Shown here: positions 11,901 to 23,792 of the stretch, in pieces | How positions within the stretch are numbered: position 1 is the first letter of the stretch | Layout: each line of letters opens with the position of its first letter | Assembly (NCBI GenBank): GCA_016802295.1 | Contig: JAESIW010000157.1 | Span: forward strand, 469,847-533,846 | From: Brachionus rotundiformis | Lineage: Eukaryota; Rotifera; Eurotatoria; Ploima; Brachionidae | Length of the DNA stretch: 64,000 nucleotides | Reading direction: 5' to 3' | Translations under genes and position numbers: made by a program | Notes under the pieces: model-generated | Database searches by the model: none | Seen by the model: the letters and a program-made list of their open reading frames with translations, nothing else | What the model was told of the DNA's origin: nothing

Positions 11901-12954
11901 CCTATGGAAAGTCGCGTGAAAGTTTAAGGTTTACTTTTTAGACTCTCAGCACTGTTAAATAAAAAATATCTTGATAAAAATATTTTCAGATTTTTACATT
12001 TTTATTTTTGAAAATATAACCGAATTAGTAAGCTAATTAGCTTTTAGAAAAATCCTTGGAAAAAACCCACTTAAGACATTTAATTGCTCTATTTAGTCCC
12101 AAAGCTCTTAATAATTGGCATCTAAATGGCCAAGACGTTTCATTAATAGAAAAATTTTTAAAAAAGATAAAATAGCTTACGTAATGGATCTCATGTTACT
12201 GAATCTTATCTTTGCATTTAAAAATATTTTGTCAGAGAAAATTTAAAAATCATGAGATATCAAAAATCAAAAGATAGTGAAGTGCCTCTCTTGACTAGGA
12301 AAAAAAAAGGAGGACTTATTTCATCTTAAAAAGAAATCTTATATTTCTTTGTCATTTAATATTTAACAAAAATTGCATCGAATTTTTAAATAAATATTTT
12401 GCACCTCGAAGATTTTGCCAACTTTTTTGTATTTTTTTTTATTTTCTCTGAATTATTTTTATCCACCCACTTAAAAGTCGTAAACAAATATTTTTTTAAA
12501 AAATTTTAGCTCAAAGCGATAAAATATTATTCCAAATTCAAGTATTACAAATAAATAATAAATTCTTTTGATAGTATTCTGAAATTCAGAGTCAACATAT
12601 CCTTAATTAATTTTTTTTAAATGATTGTTTAAAAAAATCTTATATTTGTACTTAATTTGTTTAATTTAAATTGTTATTAATGTTACATAGTACCAATAAA
12701 AAACAAAATTCAAGCAAATTTTATTTAAAAATAAATAAGATTTTTTTATAAGAAATATAAAAAAAATTCTTATTAATAAAAAATCAAACATCTCTATTAT
12801 TTTTCTTCATTTAATTTAAATTAATATTTAACATTATTTAAAAATAATAAATTACAATTGAAGTAAAAAATTTACAATTAATGCCTAAATTTTTAATTTG
12901 AAACAATTACATAAAATGAGTAAAAATATAAATTCTTAAAAAGAAAAAACAACT
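11901..12954. other. Intergenic AT-rich DNA
   Basis: No gene or element seen. The proximal part is probably the 3' UTR of the minus-strand SH3 gene. Confidence 0.4.
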
Positions 12955-14924
12955 TTACAAGGCAGTGATCTGAGACTTTCTTTTATTTTGTTCAAAACGG
13001 ATGTTCAATTTCTTATTACTGCTGTAGATTATCTCTTGTAGGTCAACTGCACAACTTTTTGGTATAATTCCATACTGCTGTGACAAATTAAGATTAGAAT
13101 TTTCATAGCCAAGTAGTTTGACATAAAGCACATCATTGAACTCTCGGATAACCGATACCAACATACCTGGACTCACCGATATCTCTTGGAAATTTCGCGC
13201 ATCATGCTTCAGTATTATGGTCCATATTTTTTCATGTTCTTTGTCTTTGTCCAAATCGCTGAGCGAGTCCAGCTCAATTTTGTTCAAGTCAAGGTCTGGA
13301 TAGTACATTAAATCATTTGAATTTATATTTAAATTATTAGATTTATCTTTATTTTCATCCAAATCGATTGAAACAGCATAAAATGAGTGGATTTTGCTTG
13401 GGTCAGTTTGGCCACTGGTTAGGTAGGAGTCGAGCGATCGGCGAATGTTGTTGCGCTTGAACTCGTTTTTTTTATATCGTGGCTGTCTGGCGGACATTCG
13501 CAAATTGCCATTGTTATAAAATGGTCCTTTGGTAAAGTTACAAAACGAGTCTTGGTTATCTGTCATTCCATTGTCGTCCATTAATGTCAAATTGAGATTG
13601 CTTCGTATAGAAATGGGCAGTCGACTCCTACTTTGCATGGACAGCAAACATTTGGAAGATTTGTCAAGTTTTTCTTGGCTCTCGTCGAGTATTTTAAAGT
13701 TTGTGGAAAAATTGGTCATGTTGTTTTCTATCTCACTGCGGTATCCCGAGTCACGATATTTACACAAAGAATAGTCCGGATTTAAAACAGAAAATTGACT
13801 TTGGTCATATCCAACTAAATAATTACCAGTTTTTGATTTAGGTTTGCATTCGTCAGGCTCGATTAGGTCATCATATTCCGACTCAATTGATAAAGAATGG
13901 TATTTAATTGAGTCGTTAGCTGTTGATTTTTCGTCCGAGTAATTGTTCGAGTTTGTGTTTAGGGTGTCTGTGTCACTGCCAATGCTTTTGACTGGTCGAA
14001 AGCCGACCAAAGGTTTGGGGTTATGATTTTGACTTTTTTGAATGCTAAAGTCATTGCTGTAAGTTATAGGTTTACAGCAGTTGCGCGGCACGTAGCCTTC
14101 CATGTCATCAGCTGTTTTTACATAAATCAGGTCCAAATTGGACAAGTAAAAGATAGCATTTACTGGCACCCCTTTGTGTAGTTCGATTAAGCGCACATTT
14201 AGGCCGCAAAGTTTAAACTTATTGGTCAATTGTACCCATTTTGGATCGTTTGTGTTGAACGAGTCAGTGCATAGAATTGGAATATTTGCCGGATTATCAA
14301 TTGATGACTTGCTTAATTTGTCTATTATCTTCGAGTTTAGGTCATTGGACATGTCAGTTTCGTTTAATTTGGAATTAAGAGTGGAATGTTTAAGGACCAA
14401 AGGTGACTTTGGGATTTTGAGATGTAGGTTTTCGCTCTTATTTACGCGAGTATAGCTCTCAAATTCATTATTTGCCGGCTCTAATGAAGACACCGATTCG
14501 TATGATCCATCGTTTTCCTGGAACACTTTGTTGGCATTTTTTGGAAGCTTTACCCAAGACTTTGTAGAACGTATCTCTTAAATAAAAATTTAGATATTTT
14601 TTTTTTCAATTTTTTGAAATATTTTTATTTTTAATGTTTTTTAATTTATTTCTAAAAATAATTGATCAAATAATAAAAATAGCAATTTTTTCACTCAACA
14701 AAAATTATATTTTCAAAATTTATTAACAAATAATACTAAATTTAAAACATAGTATCAAAATATCAATTCTTACTCTTTTTAATGAAGCTGACTGGAGATC
14801 CGTTTGGGTTTTTAGAGCTTGCCAAATTGGCAGCTTGGACGTCGTAGAGCGCTGGCTGCGTATTTTCTTTTGGATTGAGAATATTTCTTAACTTCCGTAT
14901 CATTTTACTAGACTCTAAAGACAT
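12955..14924 (-). CDS. SH3-domain adaptor-like protein (590 aa)
   Basis: Two exons on the minus strand: 14924-14774 (MSLESSKMIRKLRNILNPKE...) and 14576-12955. The donor is GTAAGA and the acceptor TTTAAG, joining in phase 1 to give VSFIKKKIRSTKSWVKLP. Two SH3-like segments are visible. One is at about residues 163-221 (WVQLTNKF, LIELHKGVPV, GYVPRNCCKPI) and one near the C terminus at about 497-562 (ISVSPGMLVSVIREFNDVLY, YGIIPKSCAVDL). The ~270 residues between are serine/asparagine/aspartate-rich and look disordered; a basic tail closes the protein. No catalytic domain is present, so a scaffold or adaptor role is inferred. Multi-SH3 adaptors such as insect Dlish/Vamana are a possible comparison, but I am not sure of orthology. 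Confidence 0.75.
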
Positions 14925-17003
14925 TATAAAATTTTACTTCTGATTCAATAATTAGGGAAATAAATATTGAAAATTAAAGGTGATGCCAGAATATTGTATC
15001 AGCTTTATTAAGTGCCATGTGTTAAACGATCAATCAAATCGTGTCACATAGCGTATAAAAAATATTTCGTAATAGAGAATGAAAAGTATCAAAACTAACA
15101 CGGTTAAGAAAATGAGAAAATTTCACCGATGCAATTAAAATTGTACAAATTAGGTAATTTTAGGGTATTTATCTTTATAAGGCGATTATGTAACAGATTG
15201 TTTACTGCAATGGAATTCAATATTTTCATTAAGTTGTTTATGTTCACTAAACACTCACAGTCCTTATCTATTTATTCTAACATTAATCTTTTTTTTATAA
15301 AATATTAAAATATTCACTTAAGCCACGATTAGCTTTTTGAACCATTTAGTAAATTTAATATTTTAATATGCTAGTCACATGACGCTTCCAATCGGACACT
15401 TTTTTAATCCGAAAAATATGCTGCTTAAAAAATTAAACAAATATTTAATTTGTTCAAAAGCAAACAATCATTTAATAGATTCGACTTTTGCAGCCAAAAA
15501 TCAATAAAAGGAGCCAAATTTCCTAGGAAAATATCAAAAATATCTAAAAATATCCAATTTTGCTTTCATTTAGTATCTTATATTCAATTTTGTTTGATTT
15601 AAAATATCAACTTTCTTTTGCTAATTATTTATTGTATGGTCTAATCGAATAAATTTAACCAAAAATAAAATTTAACTTTTTGTTCTCATTTTTATTTTTC
15701 AAAGAGTAAAAGCTGCTTAATTATTTGTCTCAAAATTGAATTATTAAATCTATAATCATAAGGCTTAAATTTTAATTAATTAAAACCAAATTCCATATTT
15801 AAAAATCAAACCTGTTAAAAAGATATGTTAAAAATCATTCTTAAGTAGAAAAATTTAAAGGAATATTTAAAAATGAAAAGCTCGATCTTGTACTTATTTC
15901 ACTCGGTTTATTAAGCTTATTTAATGGGACAAAATAAAAATTTAAGAATAATATAAAGAAACAGGATTTTTATGGTTTCATTGTCAATAGTTAAATTTTA
16001 GCTTACCAATTTTTATTTTATCTGTGATAAAAAACAAAATTTTCTTCCATTTACCAGTCTATAGATTTTTCTTTTTATTTGATTAGATTAAAATTGAATC
16101 AATAAATAATAACAATAAGCAGAATGATATTTTCATATTGGATTTAAAAATCCGTCAAAAATGCTGCCAAAATTAATTTTGTATTAAATGAATCCTGTTT
16201 TTTTATTTTAATGCTCTTTTATCTAAAAATAAAAATTTTCTCGACTACTCTATCTAGATTGAAAATTCTTTCTAAAGATAAAAATGTGCTATGTTGGTTT
16301 TCTTAGTTAATGCGCATTGTCGCATTAATCAAAAAATCAAAAATATTCAAAATATCATTTTTGATTAAACCATTTATAAAGATTTTAACAAGTTTGAGTT
16401 CACCTAAAATTTGGTGAAAAATATTAAGCAATAATTATTCCACCATAGTTTAATTTCTTCAAAATAATTAATTTTTTAATTAGTAAAACAACTATTTTAT
16501 TTTTGAAGAGATTGATAAAAATTTATTATGTATAAAATACCAAATTTATTTTTGACACTGATGTGAACCAGTCTTGTTGGAAAGAGCATATATTTGCCTT
16601 AATTACAACTTAGTTTTAAAATCGTCATATGTTCATGAATACTTAGTTATTTTGTCTAATTTATCTTAATATTTTTTTCTGAAAAAATAAACAATTACTC
16701 CACTAATGAGCTTTTAGTCGATTGTTTTTATTTCTTGTTTATGTTGAAAACTTTCTGGAATATATTATTTGGATCAACTGTTGAAAATTTTAATAAAAGA
16801 ACAATAAATTCGGGAAAACAAATTAGTTTTGGTTGACTCGGTTTATTGCGGATTTAGTGACAAAGCATAAACTAAAAATCATTACAAATCGCAGATATTT
16901 TGAGCTCTTAAAAGCGATTAGTTCAATTGTTTTTAACAATAGATTAAAAATTATAAATCCGGGTTTTGTCCATTGTTGCAGTAAAAATGCTTTTAATCAA
17001 TTC
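14925..17003. other. Intergenic AT-rich DNA
   Basis: Upstream flank of the SH3 gene and unassigned sequence. A short ORF at 16833-17024 has no recognisable features. No gene supported. Confidence 0.45.
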
Positions 17004-17336
17004 AAATTACTTCTAAAAAATTGACCACTATACTTAAATATGTGGATTACACTAATAGATTGTTTTTATTCAAGATAGAATAATAAAATAAAAAATTATT
17101 GTAATTAAATTAATTAATTATAATAACTTTAAAAAATGAAAATAAATTGAAAAATAAAGAATACTTTTATTAACAAAAAAGGTATAGATTTATGCAACGG
17201 CTTATATTAAGCGCTTCAATGCTCATGAGAACAATCCATCCGTAAATTCAATTAAAATTAAAAAAATAAGTCAACTCTGTTGATTAATTATCGATTTACG
17301 ATCGATAACTAGTGTTTTGATGATTCTATTAATTTA
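17004..17336 (+). repeat. Direct duplicate flanking assembly gap 1, left copy
   Basis: This 333-bp segment ends exactly at the N run and is nearly identical to 17968-18306, which begins exactly at the other edge of the gap. The differences are a few small indels and substitutions. Confidence 0.9.
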
Positions 17337-17967
17337 NNNNNNNNNNNNNNNNNNNNNNNNNNNNNNNNNNNNNNNNNNNNNNNNNNNNNNNNNNNNNNNN
17401 NNNNNNNNNNNNNNNNNNNNNNNNNNNNNNNNNNNNNNNNNNNNNNNNNNNNNNNNNNNNNNNNNNNNNNNNNNNNNNNNNNNNNNNNNNNNNNNNNNNN
17501 NNNNNNNNNNNNNNNNNNNNNNNNNNNNNNNNNNNNNNNNNNNNNNNNNNNNNNNNNNNNNNNNNNNNNNNNNNNNNNNNNNNNNNNNNNNNNNNNNNNN
17601 NNNNNNNNNNNNNNNNNNNNNNNNNNNNNNNNNNNNNNNNNNNNNNNNNNNNNNNNNNNNNNNNNNNNNNNNNNNNNNNNNNNNNNNNNNNNNNNNNNNN
17701 NNNNNNNNNNNNNNNNNNNNNNNNNNNNNNNNNNNNNNNNNNNNNNNNNNNNNNNNNNNNNNNNNNNNNNNNNNNNNNNNNNNNNNNNNNNNNNNNNNNN
17801 NNNNNNNNNNNNNNNNNNNNNNNNNNNNNNNNNNNNNNNNNNNNNNNNNNNNNNNNNNNNNNNNNNNNNNNNNNNNNNNNNNNNNNNNNNNNNNNNNNNN
17901 NNNNNNNNNNNNNNNNNNNNNNNNNNNNNNNNNNNNNNNNNNNNNNNNNNNNNNNNNNNNNNNNNNN
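17337..17967. other. Assembly gap 1 (631 N)
   Basis: Run of undetermined bases. Any ORF spanning it is meaningless. Its flanks are direct duplicates of each other. Confidence 0.99.
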
Positions 17968-18306
17968 AAATTACTTCTAAAAAATTGACCACTATATTAA
18001 ACTTAAATATGTGGATTACACTAATAGATTGTTTTTATTCAAGATAGAATAATAAAACAAAAAATTATTTTAATTAAATTAATTAATTATAATAACTTTA
18101 AAAAATGAAAATAAATTGAAAAATAAAGAATACTTTTATTAACAAAAAAGGTATAGATTTATGCAACGGCTTATATTAAGCGCTTCAATGCTCATGAGAA
18201 CAATCCATCCGTAAATTCAATTAAAATTAAAAAAAATAAGTCAACTCTGTTGATTAATTATCGATTTACGATCGATAACTAGTGTTTTGATGATTCTATT
18301 AATTTA
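17968..18306 (+). repeat. Direct duplicate flanking assembly gap 1, right copy
   Basis: Copy of 17004-17336 starting at the first base after the gap; it differs by a 5-bp and a 1-bp indel plus a few substitutions. Confidence 0.9.
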
Positions 18307-19604
18307 TCTTGAGGTTTCGAAAGTAATCGCCGTAGCTTTAATTAAATAGAGATTATTTTAAAACTTAATATTTTCCAGTTTGGTAAAAATCTTTTTGAAA
18401 AATTAATTTAGATCTAAAATTGATACGACTTCACTTAATCATTTAGATCAGATAATTAGAATTTAAAGTGACAAATTATATTAAAATTATAATTCTTTGC
18501 TTTTTGTGAATAAAAAAATATTTGTATCGAATATTGGTAAGTTTTTATTTTTTTCTGCATAATAATTTAATGAAATTTTTGCCAAAAAAATATTGATTGA
18601 TTAATTTCAATAAAAATTTAAAAAGAAAACGAAATTAAAAATTTAAAAAATGTAAACAAATTTGGTATAGTTAAATAAATTTTATTTAGTCTAATTTTTT
18701 TTGTCTATCAAGAAAATAATTTACACAGTGGAATAAAAATAAATCAACTGAAATCTAGAACCAATTTTTATTGAAAGAAAAACTAAAAATAATACTTGTG
18801 ATATACAAATAAATTGATTAGGAAAATAAATATGCTTAATAATTGATTTCGCTTTTAAAAGCAAATATTTTAATTATTTAATAGATGAAATAAAATGGTT
18901 TATTTTACCCTGGGCCAGAAAATGAGAGATCGTGTGATGAAAATACTGTTAATTTTTGGTAAAAAAATAAACTTCAAAAACCTAATGAAATAGTACAATA
19001 AAAATATGAATATTTAAATTACTTTTTTCTAGTCGGCTTACTATGAAAATTGCTATTACAAAAATATTTTAAATACCCAATGGTCTTGTGAATATATTTT
19101 AAGTATTGAGTTATTTTTTGGTATTTCAATTGATGCAAAAAATCAATATCAATTGAATACCTCAATTTTTAATAATCTATTAATTACAATTAGATTATTA
19201 TTATGAAATCTATGATACTATTTAATTTTATTTAATTTTTGTTGTATATCACTTATCATATAATATATCTAATCTTTTTTTCAGGTATAAATTTAATAAA
19301 ACAACACATGAGAGCTTTTTTGAAAAAGTAAAATAATAAAAAAGAATAATCTAAAATACAGATGCATATTAACACAGATGATCATATTAACACAATAGTA
19401 TTTATAAGCTAAATAACAAGTACAAAATTTTAATTATATTTTTATTTAAAATTGTTGTTAAGACAAATGTTAAGAGAAGTGGTATTTAATTATTGAAAAA
19501 ATTTTATTCAAACGATATTTAAACTTTTCTTGTGGGCGAAAGTGACAGAATACTTACTATTTATGGTTCGATATTCAAAAATTTTGGATTTAGATATCTT
19601 GGAA
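18307..19604. other. Intergenic AT-rich DNA
   Basis: About 1.3 kb without recognisable exons or elements. Confidence 0.45.
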
Positions 19605-20085
19605 TGCTCAACATTTACAAGCAGAGAGGAGAACTTGTGGGTTAGACTGTATACATCCATGGTGAGGCCTAAACTAGACTACGCACTGCAGGTATGAAAT
19701 CCAAGTATGAGAGCAGATGTGAATGTGTTGGAGAAGGTGTAAGAACGGGAAACAAAGATCCCTGTATCGCTAAGAAATATGTTGTATGAATTGAGGATGG
19801 CTAGAGTGGATTTGACAAGATTGAGTTATAGAAGAATAAAAGTGGACTTGATTTAAATGTAAAAATTTGTGAATGAATTAGAAAAGGTAAGATATACTGG
19901 TCAGAGATCTGGTAAATAGAGATAAGAGTGAGTAGGATCGAGGTCCAGAGAGAAATTTTACCTTCTCAAATTAGAAAGGATCTTGCAGCTGCAGTGAACG
20001 CCAGACGAGTCTTTTTTTTTGGAACAGTTAATCCCAAAATGTGGTAACATCTAAGCCAACCGCTGGTTTCAAAGCTGCAATAGTT
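19605..20085 (+). pseudogene. Degenerate LINE reverse transcriptase C-terminal fragment
   Basis: Plus-strand conceptual translation shows LYTSMVRPKLDYALQV, NPSMRADVNVLEKV and LYELRMARVDLTRLSYRRI, then a VNPKMW-like remnant of the conserved C-terminal W-N motif. This is the usual post-RT region of CR1/Jockey-type elements. In-frame stops and shifts show it is inactive. Confidence 0.75.
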
Positions 20086-20109
20086 AGATTTTTAATGCAA
20101 TAGGATATA

Positions 20110-20260
20110 ATTTTAATGCAAAGTTTTTAGGGAGTAGTTTTTTAGAAATTCTCTAAAGCTAATATCACCATTTAAATGATCCATATTTAAATCACCAACA
20201 AGAACAAGCTTATTATTGGTATAATTTGTTAATATAAACTGCTCTAACTTGAGGAGTCCT
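20110..20260 (-). pseudogene. LINE AP-endonuclease domain fragment
   Basis: The minus strand encodes a stop-free ~50-codon stretch with NNKLVLVGDLNMDHLNGDIS. The GDLNMD core is the conserved catalytic-site motif of LINE-encoded apurinic-like endonucleases (usually GDFN). It lies next to an oppositely oriented RT fragment at 19605-20085, so the two pieces come from separate insertions or from a rearranged element. Confidence 0.65.
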
Positions 20261-20527
20261 CATATTTAAATTAAAGATCGTGCTTAATAAGAAATAGAAA
20301 ACTATTAGTAACTTTGTAAATGTAACTAGATTTCTATGTATCTAGCTACCATAGATGTCTTCCAAGTAGGAAGTCTCCGCAAGCCTGAAGTAACTTTTAT
20401 AACTTATTAATAAATTTTTAATTTTATCGAAGCTAGTTTAATTCTACAAACTGAACTATTTTAATGGATATACTGAAAGAATGTTTTCCAATATATTATA
20501 CTTAGACTTAAATCAAAACTATTTACA

Positions 20528-20604
20528 CCATTGGTATATTTTTTCACTACGGTATTTTCATAATTCTTTTTTAAAAATACCGTAATGAAAAAATATACCA
20601 ATGG
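20528..20604. repeat. Near-perfect inverted repeat (hairpin)
   Basis: Left arm 20528-20559 (CCATTGGTATATTTTTTCAC...) and right arm 20572-20604 are reverse complements over about 31 bp with one mismatch, around a ~13-nt loop. It could be a tiny foldback element or a mutational snap-back product. No coding content. Confidence 0.8.
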
Positions 20605-22517
20605 ATCAAACTATAAAACATATTAAAAAGTAAAGATGGTACATATGCACCACTTATACTATTTAAACATAGATCAACCAGGTTATAATACTTATCATAT
20701 TTATCTAAATTGATTTTATTTGTTGATAACTTCATTGAGTAGCTCATTCTACTTATTAACTATTTTGCTAGTGAAAATAAGACAATTTCTGACATTTTTT
20801 ATTAGTTATAATAGTGGAATCGAATTGCAGCTTACCGGAAGTCTTGTTTAATTAACTTGATTACTTATTTGAACAGTTGGATCATGCAATTTAATATTCC
20901 AATTATCATCAGGTGCAAAAATGCTAGGCTCAGTTACGAATACAAGGAACTGACTTGGTAGCTCTTGTCTGTAACTACCATATTATTTCAATGCAATGAA
21001 AGATGTGATGCTAACTTCAGATAAATTAGATTAGAAAATTCCTAAGACTGTTCTGAATTATACCACTCATAATAAGCTTCAAATTTCAAATTGAATTTTT
21101 CTTTGCAAAGCATATGCCAATTTATCATCCATAGGACACGCTCGGGTCTTCAAGTCATACATAATTGCCAATTATGCTGACCAGGACTTTTTAATTTACT
21201 TGTTAATTTGGTTGAAATAAGCGTCTTCCTACTTCATACAGACTTATTTAAAAAATTACATATTTTAAATTTTAATTTAAAGAATAGTTAAGTGGTCGAT
21301 TAGAGAAAAAAAATCCAGATATTCCTGATAATACAATTTCCTATCAAGCTGAAGCAAAATTTAAGCTTTTATTTTCTAAAATAGAGATGCCTTTAAACCA
21401 AAATTTATTCATACAATCAGTGTAAAATATCTCAATTTATTTCTTTATTAATTGAGGTAGAAGAAAAGTTTTAATTCAAGTTAGGTGTTTTGTTTGGTCA
21501 TATTTAGCCTTGTAACATTTTTTAATTCGACAAATAAATTTGTTAATCTTATCTAAAAAGATTTATGAGAACAGCCAGACAACAAAAGACATTTCAATTT
21601 CAAAAAAAATTCTCATATCGAAACAGAGCGATGCTTAAAGTAAAAAAATGGTCAAAATTCACTTGCCACAAACCAAAAACTGCACATGTTGCTTGGATGC
21701 GATCATCTTTTACTATAAACATGTTCCTTTATTTTCAAGCTCGTGCTAAGAACAGACTTAATCACTTCTGTCTTAAATATTAAAATCATTTTTTTTACAA
21801 TCAAGAGCAAGAAATGGGCAAATATCCTGATAAGATCGAAATAATAATTTAGTACCTTTTATATTTCGTTATCTCCTATATTTTATAAGCTCTCATAATT
21901 TTTTTATTTATTGGATTTAAAAGAAAATATTTTAGTCTTTAAAATTTAATTTAATCAACTATTTTAAAATTATTAGTTTATTTGAAATTAAAATAATAAG
22001 CTCAAAATCAAATTTTAATGGTCATATTCAAAAATGATTAATTTTATTATCATTTTATTATCATTTTATTATCTTTTTATGTTTTTAAACTACTAGTCAC
22101 GGACAAAAGTATTTGATGAAATAAACAAATTAATTTAATTCAATAAACCATTTTTGCATATCGTATTACTAACTTATTATGGCGATGTTAAGTTTTGTAT
22201 CAAAAATCAATATATCAATTTTTTCAGAATTTATAACTTTCGTTATTTTTAAAAAATTTGATAAAATTAAAAGTGGAAAAAAATTTAAAAAGTAATTTTA
22301 CACAAGTTTACAATTGGATTTTCTTAAATAAAATACTCCTTTTAAATTGATATTCCGATACTTTGATTTTTTGATACCAAACTTAACATCGCCCTTATTA
22401 TTAAATTATTTTTTATTTAATATATATCCTTAACATTTAAATTAACTTTTGACTTTATAAAAATATCTTGAAAAATTAATATACTATGATTAAGTTCAAT
22501 ATATCTTTTTTTAAGAT
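20605..22517. other. Intergenic DNA with no supported gene
   Basis: Contains a 72-codon plus-strand ORF at 21565-21783 (basic, MRTARQQKTFQFQKKF...) with no recognised domain and no convincing splice context. I do not call it a gene. Otherwise AT-rich. Confidence 0.4.
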
Positions 22518-23792
22518 TTATTTTTTTAATTTTGTTTTTTTTTTTAATTGATTAATTATGAGTAAGACAAGATACTGCCAAGCCGAATGCAGAGAAAATA
22601 CTAAACGGATAAGTATCTTTTCTTTAATTTTTCCAATTTGTAATACAACATTTTTATAAGGATCACTTTGGTCAGCCAATTGAATGTTATTTGTTGAGGG
22701 CACTTTTGCTCTATCTTTAAAGTCCATAACAAAAGTTTTGGTCTTTGGATCAAACTCAGCTTGTTTTGTTATAATATATTTTTTCTTAAAACTTTTATTT
22801 GGTCGTATTGGAGCCAAATTTTCTTTAAACAAATTCAATGTGACACTTAGATCTTTTGGCTTAGCATTTCCAATCAATTTGTTGGAAAAATTGAGCTCAA
22901 AATATTTTTTATGCTTCTTTCCTGGCTCAAAATGTTGGACAGTATTTTCTTCGTCATAAGAATGGTCATGATCACTATCATCTGGTCTATTTTCGTACCA
23001 TCCGATTAGGTCATAATTGCTCCGCTTTAAATTTGAGTGCAGTTCGCCCAACTTTACAATTTCATTGTACCTACTAAGATCAGTTGTTTTGAATGAATAT
23101 GCCGAGCTAATCATTGACTTTTTGTGCTTGGTAAAACTTATTGGTTCATTTGGATCGAATTGATCAGATTCTAAGTATAAAAAATACTCAGAATACATGT
23201 GTTTTTCGACTCGGATCATGCAACGAACCAGGAGTTCTTTTGGACAACATGTAATTAAGAATTTTACCTGATCTTTGTGCAAGATCTGATAATACTTGCT
23301 TTCAAGATATTCGTCTTCATATTGGTCAAATGAGTATATTTTTGTCTTAAAATCGTAGCTTTTGTTCATGTTGGTTTGTGCTGAAAAATTGTCGTAGTCA
23401 TCGTCATCATTCATATGGGATATTTTTCTTGTTCTTATTGCCACTGGCTTGACCATAAATGGATTATTCTCTTCCGAAAAGTTAAATTTCGAATTATTTT
23501 TACCATCTGTATCAGATTTATTGTGATCATTCTTATTCTTAACAAAAAATAAATTTTTATTTTTCGGACCATTTATATAGTTTTGAGATATGCTTGGTTC
23601 TTCATGAGATGCAAAAGGGTTGATTTTTTTATTATATTCTTTGATTTTTGGTTTTATAAGGATTTTTTTGCTTTTTTCAGCTTCCTTATTACGGCGCTCA
23701 TACTCAAATGTTTCCGAAATGTTTGTGTAAATTAAATCTTTGCTCGAGACAAGATCAGAGCTTGGCATATTGGTACGGCTGGTGGCTGACAT
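22518..23792 (-). CDS. Diverged tubby-like protein with frameshifted C terminus
   Basis: Single-exon ORF of 424 codons from ATG at 23792. The N-terminal ~175 residues are charged and low-complexity (DDDDYDNFS). A tubby C-terminal domain follows: LVRCMIRVEKHMYSEYFLYL, the basic KHKKSMISS segment equivalent to the phosphoinositide-binding RKRK loop, then KTTDLSRYNE, and TFVMDFKDRAKVPSTNNIQL equivalent to the conserved FHGRV...NFQ strand. After QIGKIKEK the frame is wrong. The canonical last helix is readable only in another frame (YPFSIFSAFGLAVSCLTHN, stopping at 22552), and about five residues are missing at the switch. This fits a small deletion of about 14 or 16 nt. The gene may be degenerating, or may make a protein with an altered tail. 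A canonical paralogue lies 4.8 kb away on the same strand (28622-30151). Confidence 0.75.
   Translation of the reverse strand: MSATSRTNMPSSDLVSSKDLIYTNISETFEYERRNKEAEKSKKILIKPKIKEYNKKINPFASHEEPSISQNYINGPKNKNLFFVKNKNDHNKSDTDGKNNSKFNFSEENNPFMVKPVAIRTRKISHMNDDDDYDNFSAQTNMNKSYDFKTKIYSFDQYEDEYLESKYYQILHKDQVKFLITCCPKELLVRCMIRVEKHMYSEYFLYLESDQFDPNEPISFTKHKKSMISSAYSFKTTDLSRYNEIVKLGELHSNLKRSNYDLIGWYENRPDDSDHDHSYDEENTVQHFEPGKKHKKYFELNFSNKLIGNAKPKDLSVTLNLFKENLAPIRPNKSFKKKYIITKQAEFDPKTKTFVMDFKDRAKVPSTNNIQLADQSDPYKNVVLQIGKIKEKILIRLVFSLHSAWQYLVLLIINQLKKKTKLKK

Noticed and set aside
17309..17992. Long ORFs across the N run on both strands
   Set aside because: They consist of undetermined bases and carry no coding information.
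21565..21783. 72-codon basic ORF
   Set aside because: Composition is unremarkable for the region and no domain or splice context supports it.
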